64,000 bases of DNA from positions 1,603,841 through 1,667,840 of the forward strand of contig OX442426.1 in assembly GCA_949361645.1 (NCBI GenBank). Direction: 5' to 3'. The position numbers and the translations under genes are program-made. Positions 23,521 through 34,460 of this stretch are shown one piece after another. Below the pieces are notes generated by a model. The model searched no databases, had not been told where the DNA came from, and was given only the letters and a program-made list of their open reading frames with translations. Position 1 is the first letter of the stretch; each line of letters begins with the position of its first letter. Origin of the DNA: Spongilla lacustris. Lineage: Eukaryota > Porifera > Demospongiae > Spongillida > Spongillidae.

Positions 23521-24187
23521 GGTGTTGCCGATGCAAGATTCTAATAGGAAATCGCAGGACTGCATCCTAACTAGCTGAAAATGCTGCCAAGGAGCTCGAA
23601 TCACTATGGGAGTACATGCCGAACCTGGTTAAACGTTTACATCTCCAAACAACACTAAATCAGTCGGGTTTAAAAGTGTAACGGTTAACCGCGTTAAAAT
23701 TCTGACTCGGACGATCGATAAAGCCGTTGACTTAGTACATATGTAGCGCTTTTCAGTACAACCCGTCGCGTATCGGTGGAGAAAATATCTAAAAACGTGT
23801 TTACTGAACACAAACAAAAATGCTGAATAATTATGAAGTCACATGACATCTTTACACTTTCAATAAGTGTTATCTTGTAGTTTACCAACATTATTATGCA
23901 ACAAGATTTGTGATATCAGTCACCATTTGTTCAAATATTAATGCCAAACATTGAAGTACTGAAAAAAAATATGCTCAAGTACCATGGTTTCACCTGTACT
24001 GTAAGCGATAATAATCGTTACGTATATTTGGGTCTGGGTACGTGACTACCTCCGGCGCACAACCCGCGCGTGACAATTAATTACTAATTGAAACCAGGTA
24101 ATACACTCAGTATGTATACAACAAACATCACTATATTGCATGAACGCACTATATGCAGCTGAAGCTTTATATTTAGTCAATTACAAA
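23521..24187. other. No gene recognised
   Basis: Only short frames without domains. It is the 3' flank of the secreted-protein gene on the minus strand. Confidence 0.5.
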
Positions 24188-25136
24188 TTATCGCACGTAC
24201 AGTTCGTAGGACTCGACTGCAATGTCTTCGCTGTCTATGTCTTGGTCGCTGCAGATACGGATTTCAAGGTCAGATGACACCCGTTTGTAGAGGTCTTTGC
24301 AGAACCATGGCTGGTTGCGAGGTGTGCAGCAGGACTCCTCGCTATATCTGCATTCCTTACCGTCCCACAGAGGGTCGCAGAATAGATGATTTACGTACCA
24401 ATTGCTGTCCGGATTTCCTGATTCACAGTAGTAGTCTTCACTTCTCACGAACAGAGGTGGCTGAGTTCCACCTGCACAGGGGCACGTATAGGGAGAATAT
24501 GTCGGGTTGTACTGTTCCATCACTCCAGCAGCGTAGGTGAACACGTGCTGTCGCTTGCCCTCGTCAAAATACGTAATGCTGATGCCGTCCACGTAAGGCC
24601 CATCGATTGTCACTGGCTGGGACACTGCAAAAGCATCTGTAGACCCCACTTGGAACCCCCGTACCCGTCCGCATATTTGCCGAATGGCTCCCTTGCCAGT
24701 AGGGATTATAACAGAGCTGCACCCTGGACCGCTAATTCTCCCGCAAGCCTTTTTAATGATATACGGCTTCCATGTACTGGGACATCGCTGATTCTTATAA
24801 TCGAGCATGTCCAACGATCCGACCAACCTCCAGTCCCCGCCAGTAGGAGGAAAGACGGTGGGCAGAGGAAGAGCTGTGGAATGATAAACTAGCGGATTAG
24901 TTTCCCAAATACATGCCGTGCACAACAGAAGAAGTATAGATCTAGAGCTGTAGTCTGTAGAATACCATAAGGCAGCGAGCAAGCTGTAGGGCTTAATCCC
25001 TATGTATAAGTACTGACTTACGTTTAGGGTCGCAATAGTCAGAGGAGTTATTCGTCACCGTTGCGCACAGCGACATCCCAATACAACTTAAAAAGACAAC
25101 AGTTCCCAACATGTTGTTTCCTTTGCATGAGAACAT
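24188..25136 (-). CDS. Secreted cysteine-rich protein of unknown function, two exons
   Basis: Exon 1 runs 25136 (or the second ATG, 25112) to 25022 with donor GTAAGT; exon 2 runs 24873-24188 after a CATTCCACAG acceptor. The 148-bp intron splits a codon and the joined frame is continuous (266 or 258 residues). The N-terminus from the second Met (MLGTVVFLSCIGMSLCA) is a good signal peptide, so 25112 may be the true start. The mature part has many paired Cys and motifs such as WRLVGSLDMLDY, QICGRVRGFQVGSTDAF, YVDGISITYF, DPLWDGKEC, CCTPRNQPWF and a C-terminal EDIAVESYELYV. I recognise this pattern from numerous uncharacterised secreted proteins of sponges and cnidarians; no function is known to me. 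No frame damage; a TATA box lies just upstream. Probably a live host gene. Confidence 0.85.
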
Positions 25137-25166
25137 GAGTTAATGGTTGTGCAATCAGCACCGCTC

Positions 25167-25174
25167 TATTTATA
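25167..25174 (-). promoter_or_regulatory. TATA box of the secreted-protein gene
   Basis: TATAAATA on the minus strand, about 30 bases ahead of the first ATG (25136) and 55 ahead of the second (25112). With a start of transcription 25-30 bases downstream the first ATG would lie at the cap, which favours translation from 25112. Confidence 0.6.
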
Positions 25175-25544
25175 GGATGAATGATGGGCGTGTATCGCGT
25201 GCATGTGCACCGCGTAAGTTGGCGTAACCGTAAGCATTTTGCCCCTTGGCGGCGGGGCATCCTAACAATTCAATTGTATTGACGTTCCGGCTTAAATAAA
25301 AAATCAAGTCATCTGGAACACTGTCTCAACAACAGCCGGAAATTTCTGAGTCCGGATTATGACAAAATTAGCAGTACGATGAACATGGCGAGTATTTAGC
25401 TCCTAAACACTTTCTTTGGCCGGCAATTCTCAACCCTTTTAAATGCGCTTCAAATGTTGTGGGTTACAGATTATATTAATTACTGTTCCAAGTGATTAAC
25501 ATGTACATGTACCATTAGTGAAGTAATGAGAATCTAATGCAGTT

Positions 25545-25990
25545 CTTGGTCTTTACGGGAGAAATAGAATAAAGCATAGCCTCCTTAAAACCAACTTTTC
25601 TTCCTGCTACATTGTACATGCAGATCTTAATGCCTGCATTGAATGTAGCTTCTACTTCCATTTCTTCTGGCATGCTTTAGCAACTGCTTGCAAACCAAGA
25701 TTAAGGATTGAAATAATCATTTCAACAGCATTTCTGTGTGAGTGATAGGGTGCTGTTAGATGACCATGTGATCAGGACCTCCATCTGAATACACAAGAAA
25801 ATTACTTTTTCCTGAGCTGCCATGTTTGCCATGTGATGAAGGCTCAATGGCTCTTTTTACATCACCATCACATCTCCAGTATGACATAGAACTATAGCTT
25901 TTGCAGATTGTACTAGCCAAGCTTTGAGACACATGGCACTATTGAATTGATATCAAAGCACAGTGGACACCTGAGATGATCCAAACTGAC
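25545..25990 (-). pseudogene. Decayed repeat-borne coding region, copy 1
   Basis: Minus strand retains TAPYHSHRNAVEMIISILNLGLQ and an upstream CDGDVKRA...SDGGPDH segment separated by stops and frame changes. The same sequence recurs at 28987-29420. I associate SDGGPDH/TAPYHSxRNxVExI motifs with uncharacterised, repeat-amplified proteins in cnidarians and sponges; the enzyme class is unknown to me. Confidence 0.55.
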
Positions 25991-25999
25991 AAGTTGTTA

Positions 26000-27920
26000 G
26001 TGTCAGATAGGAGCCAGGAGCATTGCATGAAAGTGCATGGTGAGATGCCTTCAATGTGCCTGATAAGATGGTTTGCCATATAGGGAATAATGCCCTACAG
26101 TATGTTGCACTGTTTTTGGCCTTAATTCCACCTGTTCTCAGCTTCTTTAATAGCTCACATACCTGTAAGCATGCATACATGTACATGTAAGTAATTTTTC
26201 ATACCATGCAATTCTCATTACTATAGTTGCTCCATTGAAATGGGACAATGCAGCAATTCTTTTAACCATTTGTACGCTTGCAGCAACTGCATGCAGAAGC
26301 AAGATGGAAAAGCTGTTGCATCATCGCTCACATTCCTGCATGCAATACATACTCGCAGATCATGAACGTACATTTATTGACAGTATCACTTATAACCTGG
26401 AGTCATCAATCCATGCATTCAACCAAGCGTATTTGATCATAAGTCAACTGAACTGAACATTTATCCCACTATATTTACATGTAAATTATGTAGGATTAGC
26501 TGCACTAAAGAATACATACATGTATGTAGAGGTAGTAAACAGATGCCAACACCTGACCTTTGTTTTATTGTCATAACCATGCAGTGTTGTTGTAAGGAAA
26601 CAATGCCTACATGCTATTTGCTGCACTCTGCATTGTATCCATATACCAGGCAAGCAACCATTTGCATGGAATGCGCTCACCTTTTTATACAAATATAGTG
26701 TACATGAACAAATCCTACTGATTGTGCATAACAGCTCATGCACATCCATGCATCAGTGCAATTGGTAGACCCAAATGGGCAGAAAGTTAGTTCTAATCTC
26801 TTCTTCATGCATTTTCCATGCATTTTCCATGCATGCAATTGTACGGAGCTGGTTTGACTATCATCGACTTCGCGTACATGTATATATCGGTAAACAGCAG
26901 TTCAAAGATTCGCTACTGCAGCGGTGCAGTCATGTTATTTTGCACCGTATTGTCTCGCATAATATACAACTACCTTAATTAATCGCTGACTATAACTGAC
27001 AGCATAATTAGATCACCATCAACCGCATGAATGTATCGCAATGCGTGCATGCATGGATAATGCTTGTAACTAGTAAAATGAAAAAGAAAATGTTGGGAAA
27101 TGTAAAAGAAAATGTTGGGAAATGTAATGCCTGAGAGTTGTTCGAGCCGGGTTACAAGGCAATATAGTCGTATAACAATCGGGGATCTACATGTAGGTAT
27201 GTACATGTATATTGAAACAGACAACCACTTTGACCACGAGTCAGTGCTACTGCATGACAAAGAGGCATATCCCACGTGGCACGACACATCAAGTATGATA
27301 TTGTGGGACTGAGCAAAGCGAATCACAAACGCAACCTATAGCTATTAAGAAGCAATCAATTCGGCACATGCATGCATGCATTTCTCAAAATATATTAGGG
27401 CAGCTTGATTAAGCTAGAAATATCTTTTTTATCTGGCCTCTTGCCAATGGGTTTCGTGCATTTGAACAGTAGCAATTGTATACTATCATATGTATACGCT
27501 GCATATAACCATACACCTCCCCTACCCCACTCGAGCTCCAAATTTTCATATTATATATAGCCCATGTACTATTTCGTTAAACATGCACAACGACTCATTT
27601 AAATAGGCGCGGGGGGAGGCGGAGGGGGCCCGGAATGTTATACACAATGCAAAAAAATGTTCAGTGCAACGGTTAAATAACTAAAACCAAATCAAAGTGA
27701 TAATTAATGTTCAAAAAGGCATACACATGTTTGTATACACCTTGTACATTGTGTATATTGTGTATATTGTGTACACAGAGCATCTACATGGTGTGTACAT
27801 GCGTATTGCAGTGAGACCACCTTACTGGCCTGTTGAGTACTGTGCATTTGAACATATACAAATTCAACAGAAAATTGGGTTTCTTCTTCTTTTATGATTG
27901 GTACATACTACTCATGTGGT
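26000..27920. other. No gene recognised
   Basis: AT-rich sequence with many TACATGTA and CATGCATG words and only short frames without domains. A G-rich patch lies at 27605-27630. Confidence 0.5.
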
Positions 27921-27926
27921 GTAATA

Positions 27927-28283
27927 GCAAATATCCCATTTGCCCTCCCTATTGACACTTCACTAATTACTGTGTTCCCATTCAGTTGCGTATATAGCTC
28001 GCAGCAACAAAAAGAGGAGGTAGAATGGCAGAGCAACGTCATGTAAGTATGCCAAAACCATTCTCTGCTACCAATGTAATAGCATTCTGTTTAATTGCAA
28101 ATTGCAACCACCTTATATGCAACACAATACCATTCAAATACAATGTACATGTACAACCACACAACAGAGGCCCAATAGGTATGTAACCTTTGTAACCTCG
28201 TGAATCTGAGAGGAAGAACCCAACTGAATGGGGAACACAGTAATTAGTGAAGTGTCAATAGGGAGGGCAAATGGGATATTTGC
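27927..28283. repeat. Inverted repeat with 62-bp arms around a promoter-like segment
   Basis: 27927-27988 and 28221-28283 are reverse complements (one extra G), starting GCAAATATCCCATTTGCCC. Between them lie GTATATAG (about 27989) and an exon-like ATG GCA GAG CAA CGT CAT at 28025-28042 followed by GTAAGTATG, a strong donor. That six-codon exon would join in phase 0 to the R-SNARE exon acceptor at 34477, but across 6.4 kb; the link is speculative. The structure could equally be a small inverted-repeat element. Confidence 0.6.
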
Positions 28284-28659
28284 TTTTGAACTGGTACATA
28301 AATGTACTACAGATAGATAAAAAAATCCATTCAAAAATTCCAGATCACATGCAAGCAGATTAGCTCAACACATTTGACTTGCCATTTCAAACACCTATGC
28401 AATTAGGCATAGCAGTATACTTGGGCCAGTGGAAGCCCGATCAATGCGAGGAATTCTCTTTATAACACTCTTTAACTTTGTGCTTATTTTTATTCTCCTC
28501 AATATTGCCTTTTAACTACACTGCAACAGTGCCCACATAATTACCTTCCATTTCCTTTTCCACTACATGGTCCTCGTCTTCCTCATCATCCTTGCATTGT
28601 CTACATCCCCACTACCTTTTGCTATTTTCTCATGCACCTCTTCTTTCTCCTCATCCTCC

Positions 28660-29420
28660 TCATCCTCCTAATCTTTTTCCTCTCTGGCAAGTGGCTAGAC
28701 TGCTGAACACATCCACTGTGAGTCTGATTTGGAGGCAAATTTTGCACTTTCTCTTTTCAAAGCTAAAAATTGTAGTGCCTCTGCTTGCAACAATGTGACA
28801 TGAATTCATCACACTGAGTATATCCTTAGCAGTGAATTTATCTGATTTACTATAAGGGAACTCCTGATCAAAGAAAAACATTGATGTCCACAGATCATCT
28901 AGTTAATAATTTATAGCTGCTGTAATGCTCAACGAAAAATTCTTTTCTTGTAGTTCAAGACTTTTGCAACTATGTTTTTGTGCATGGTCTTAACGGGAGA
29001 AATAAAATAAAGCATAGCTTCCTTAAAACCAACTTTTCTTCGTGCTACATGCAGATCTTAATGCCTTCATAGAGTTGCTCTTTGTGGCTTCCACACCATT
29101 TCTTTTGGCATACTTTTTCAAGCAAGGGCAATTGCTTGCAAACCAAGATTAAGGATTGAAATAATCCTCTCTGGCAACAGGATTTCTGCATGAGTGATAG
29201 GGTGCTGTTCTAAAAGCACATAATTAGGTAATGAAGGTTCAATGTGCTAGCTTTAGGGAGATATAGCTATAGATGACCACGTTATCAGGACCTCCATCTG
29301 AATATACATAAAAATTGCTTTTTCATGAGCTGTCATGTGTTTGCAAGCTCTGCCAAATGATGAAGCTCCTTTTACATCACCATCACATCTCCAGTATACC
29401 ACTAAGTGTGATCGTTGTCT
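28660..29420 (-). pseudogene. Decayed repeat-borne coding region, copy 2
   Basis: 28987-29420 matches copy 1 (25545-25880) closely, including the stretches CCTTAAAACCAACTTTTCTTC and AAGATTAAGGATTGAAATAAT. On the minus strand CDGDVKGASSFGRACKHMTAHEK is readable. Just downstream, 28881-28660 carries a second coherent segment (EFPYSKSDKFTAKDILSVMN ... ASRGTTIFSFEKRKCKICL) followed by acidic residues. Stops and frame changes separate the segments. Function is unknown; it looks like an amplified selfish gene rather than a host locus. Confidence 0.5.
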
Positions 29421-30679
29421 TAAGCATGCAGTGTGAAAGCAGCTCAGATATGCCAGGTCTGGCAACACAGCAGATCAAACATGGTATTGTGGTGAATGCT
29501 GCTCTCACTAGAACGTTGTGTTGATGACTTAAATTTGCTTGCATTGCGGCATCTTCATTCACATAGGAGGATGAGGTGAAACAAGGGGAGGATGAGGAAA
29601 CAGAAAAGGATGATGAGGAGAAAGCAGATCTAGATGAGGACAGCTCCTGTCTCAGAAGACAGAAGGTCACTATACAGTGTAAGCATTTTGCTGAAGATTT
29701 CATAAGTAAAACATCTTAAGAAGACTGCATGTCCCTCTCTGAAGCGAGCCTTCAGCATGTTAAGAATGCATGTGTGATGAATAAGAAATATGGTGTATTG
29801 TTTACTCACAAAGAAGCTGAAACAAAGAGCTGGAGAAAACATAATATGGTATAGTTTTCTTGTGGGGCACAGCTTCAAGATTCTGATACCTGAATAAAAA
29901 GATGTTTTTGTGAGAAAATCATATTGTGAGGATCCTGTTGAAAAACTCTACTACAGCAAAGTTAGAGGATATTTGCATATACAGTTTTGGGACAGTACTT
30001 CCATGGAGTGATGATACAGAGGCATGTCACAAGTTTAGCAGAGGAACCAAATTCAGAGAAAAATGAACTGGTAACATTTTCCCCCCACATTTCATAGTAT
30101 ACAAAACATATACACAAATCATTAAACCATTGAATGTAGTCAAATAGGATGTCCAATAAGAACCATTGAAGCTAGGCTTGCGTGTTTCTTCTTGCCAAAG
30201 TGTCTCAGACAATATCAATAGTTACCTGTGTTGAGCAATGGGTGACCCCCCCCCCCCTTGGGTGTAGCTAAAACTAGGAGAAGGAGCAGGAGATGCTACC
30301 TACCTACATGTAAAACCATGCATTCATGATGAATAACTACATATATCACATATGAACCTTTGTGTCCAAACGTGTAAGCTTCTTTCATAGGTGCCATTTG
30401 TGTTTGGTCTGTTTCAGAGAGCCCATCATAAAACCATCACATATTTCTCCACATAACTGCCACAGTGAAATGAGATACTCCTTCCTTATAAATGGTGTAA
30501 CCATCAACTGTGATATTCCTAGGAATGGTTGATTTTCCAGTGCTCAAGTTCAGAACATCGCTAACTTCACTTCTTCCATCAAGTGGAGGGCAGTCTGGGA
30601 AATGGCTAGAGGTGGAACCAGGTAAAAATGGCGGGGAAATGGCACCTTGTTTCTATGCCATGAGTCTTCCCTTTATAGT

Positions 30680-30850
30680 TGTTATCAACGCGGACCATCT
30701 GAGGCAGAGGGAGACCATCCATGGCACCATGGATGGTCCTAGGGGGACCGTTCACAGCGCCACGGATGGTCGGGGGGAGGGAGGGGGGTGACCATCTGCA
30801 GTTGCCATGGATGGTCTGGGGGGACCAATGATTGGGGACCATCCATTGTG
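30680..30850. repeat. GGACCATCCATGG palindromic mini-array
   Basis: About six degenerate copies of GGACCATCCATGG / CCATGGATGGTCC in alternating orientation, with G-rich spacers. Confidence 0.7.
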
Positions 30851-32643
30851 TGATAGGACTTCTATGGCTTCTGACCCTCTGAAACTACCTAGAGGATATG
30901 AATTCAAAACGATTCCGATTGCTGGTGGGGCAAAAGCATTTATGCCCCGGGGCCCCGAGTCCCCGACCCTCAATACCTTCGTTACGTCGGAACTGACGAT
31001 TATATAGAGCGGTTAATGGTGAGACAGGCTCCAAGTTATAACTAGTTGTTAGGGCACGAAGAAATGCCAGACACTATCAACGAGATGTAGCTTCTTGGAT
31101 CAGTTAAAATTGTCTAGCTGTCTTATTTAATGAATCTTGTAATTGTGTTTGCTGTTCAGTAATAAAATGTCATCAGCGCATATATATATATACTTGTACA
31201 TGTAAGCCCACTACGCGCGGAGTACATTCTGGTTTCTGAGCTGGACATATAATTCTGACTTGAGGAGAGCACAGTAATGGGTATAAAGGTTTCACTTTCT
31301 TTTATAGAAAAAAATGACCATTCAACGTGCATGCTGAGATGTAGACATTCCCACGTGCAGACTTTATCCCAATATTTGCTGCATGTCAGTACTGCATGAG
31401 TTGACTTCAGTCGTGTACAGCGGAATTTAATGCTGGCGCAACTAAAGAATAGTAGGACTTTTAAATGTACACATAACTATAGAGTCAAAGGTATATAACC
31501 TATTGGCCGAATTAGTACTAAATAATCTATGATTATACATGTAGATAACCGTTCTATGACACCCATGCTAAAAATGTTTTCCCAGGGATGTACATGTATG
31601 CTAACTAAATCCTAACCACTGTTTCTGCGTCAAAGTACAGTCATTTTTGATAAAAAATCAGGCATATAGCTGTATGTGTATGGCATGAGCTTGAAGCAAA
31701 ATTGCTACCGTATATAACCGCGGTTAATATGAGAGTTACTGATACAAAAATCATAATGGAAGTATTCACTTACCCGCTTAGTGCTAAGCTTGGTTCCCAG
31801 TTTACAAGGATGTAGCTGTGCACGTGTCCATGATGTTATTTCTGAAAACTTCATTGTGATGCTAGAAATGTGCAGGGGCGTGTGCCAGCTGTTGGTAAAC
31901 TGCCTGGCTCTTTACAGATCTTGGATGTGGTAATGAATATAAGGATCAGGTTGATTTAGGAGTGATGTACATCATGTGCATGGATGGAACCAAATGCTTT
32001 TTCGAGATCAAGCAACGCCAAATAATAGAGGCGGTATTTTTTAAAACAATAATTAATTATAAGAATCATTGGTATAATTTTTATTCATGATGCCATGGTT
32101 GTATAACGTGCTTGAACATGTATGGTCATTATACAAACACGTGCAAAAGGTGCGTCATGCAGTGAATACAGTTGGGCAGCTAGTGAAATAGCCATATGAA
32201 ACATTGATGGCGTCGAGCAAGTGATCGATAAAATACACGTCGGCTGGTAAAAGTGGGAGAGTGTATCTGGCAGAACGCACGAGAGTTACGCGCATACGAT
32301 TGCTTTTAAAATGTAAGAAGCATATATCGCAAAGTTAGAAAATTGCCGTTAAACGCTCTCTGTACTTCGTCAAGGTCTAACTATGGAGCAACAAATGAGC
32401 GACGTGGTACTTCTGGTATAAGCAGGTTACGCAACCAGGCAAAGGAGGTTAGTGTACGCACAATAGGATTATATTGTAATTATATTGGGCCAAAGCTTAT
32501 CAGTAAGGGGAGGCCCCCTCCCAGCTCGGCCCGACTATTACAGAGCTCCCTCATGAGTTTAAGAAACGCGTTGTGTTATACATGTATATGCAGAATATAC
32601 ATTTGATCATCGTGTGCATGCATGTGCACTGCACTACCCTATT

Positions 32644-32668
32644 CCCCCCCCCCCCCCCCCCCCCCCCC
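32644..32668 (+). repeat. 25-bp C homopolymer
   Basis: Uninterrupted C run in non-coding sequence. Confidence 0.95.
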
Positions 32669-34460
32669 TAAATCCTGTAGAATTAATGTACGCCTCACTT
32701 CCATGTGCTTGAATATAAACAATTATGCTAGCAATGAAAGTAACATAGCTGCAAAATGTAAGCTTTGTTATACCAACCTTCATCCTTTTAAAGAACTAAT
32801 TTTGCAGTTTTCATTCTATTTTTACACCCGCAACATGAACCTGTACAGTGTATAGTGTAATTGGGGGAAAAAAATCAATCAAGCCCTTCCTCTTATTTAG
32901 AAAACAGTTTACTCAATGCAAATATCAGATTTGTACAGTATCAAAAATACATTCAGCTCAGGACATGATACCACAAATTACGATACACAGTTCATGTGCA
33001 TTTCAGCACACCATACACATATATAGGATCTCCGTGTGGAGCACATGAAGCATGTGTAGCATTGCATTCACATTATACGTGCAATTGATATATGTTATTG
33101 AGGTATTGTTAAAATAGATGTATAGTATTAAATACATGGAAGATGATAAATCTATGAAAGTATTGGAATGACCCGTTTTATTACCCTTTGGGAAAATGGG
33201 CGAGGGATGCTGTATTGGTGTAGTAGGAGTTAAGAGGTCAAGGTCAACCTTTTTTTCTTCTTATGAACCAAATACATGAAAGTAACTGGAAGCAAAAATT
33301 GGAAGGAGAATACACCAATAAAGTTCTATAAAGCAAACAAACAAAGCAACAAAATCACTTTCACGTAATAACTAACAGGGTTAGAACTAATAATAACTTA
33401 GCAGATTAATTCGTAATGTGCTTCAAAAGTGCTGCATAAAACTTTAAAATAACGTTAGAAGCCTTTCCAGTCATCACTTCAGTTGACCTTCCATCATTAT
33501 ATGCTACCATGACTTCTTTTTGAAACACACACAAACACTCACACATACACACTGTCATAAAAAACTGAGTGAAGTAAGTGTACAAATGCATGATTTAAAT
33601 TGTTATCACTGGAGAATAGTTTATTCTGATGGAGGATAAACTATTCTGGAATGATTTATTTGGGTAGATAGAAAACTTCTATCATACATGAATACATTAT
33701 CAAGAGGATATATTATTTCATGACACTAACATGGTCCAGCCACACAACAACAGTGATACATGTATCACCTCAAACGCAGTACAAGTGGAGGGTATAAGAA
33801 AATCAGGAAGAAGCAGTAAAGGAAAAATTAGAAGTTCAAGTGATAACCTCTTGTGCCCATTTATATGGTGTAGTGGATGAGCACACATTGACTGGTCACT
33901 GGCAATATACAATAGAAGATGAAAGGAAACAATTCTGCTCCAGTTTCAGTTTTACTTTTCTGAGCCTTTCCAGCTTGAATAAAGGTCATCATGGCCATTG
34001 GTAGCAAGGAGACATTTTTGACCATATGCCCCATTTGCCTCTTTGCATGGAAGACTTCAAACTTAATTAGAGGCCAAGACATTTGCCTATTATTTTTGCG
34101 TGCTCTCCAGGAATCACAGCAACAGGGTTTATGCAACTGTTTGGAATAGCAACACTCAACCTCATTAACCCCTATCTCAGAGTTGCATTACTTCTAGGTA
34201 GGCATGAAGTTAGACAAATCACTATTCATCTTCGATCACGTTAATTAATGGTATTTTTTTGTCTCTCATATAAACTGTTCCAAGGGAGGATAATACATTC
34301 TGGAATAAATCGAGGATTAAATTCAATATCCAGGGCGGGGATAAAATTGTTGTGGGATAAAGAATTGCATGACACTGGCTAGCTATTTATGGCATCCAAT
34401 TTGATGCAACATTGATCCGGCTAGATCAGTTGTTGCCCTGGCCAAAACGTACCTACAATC

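Larger units (their letters stand above)
29545..34440. other. Mostly non-coding; short repeats only
   Basis: A short acidic frame (EDEVKQGEDEETEK) at 29570-29716 is the only coding-like patch and ends at a stop. 30680-30850 holds a GGACCATCCATGG array and 32644-32668 a C tract. I find no further exon that I can support. Confidence 0.4.

Noticed and set aside
33727..33881. Possible upstream exon of the R-SNARE (33.7-33.9 kb)
   Set aside because: Reads as a short open frame but has only a weak donor and no SNARE or longin similarity.
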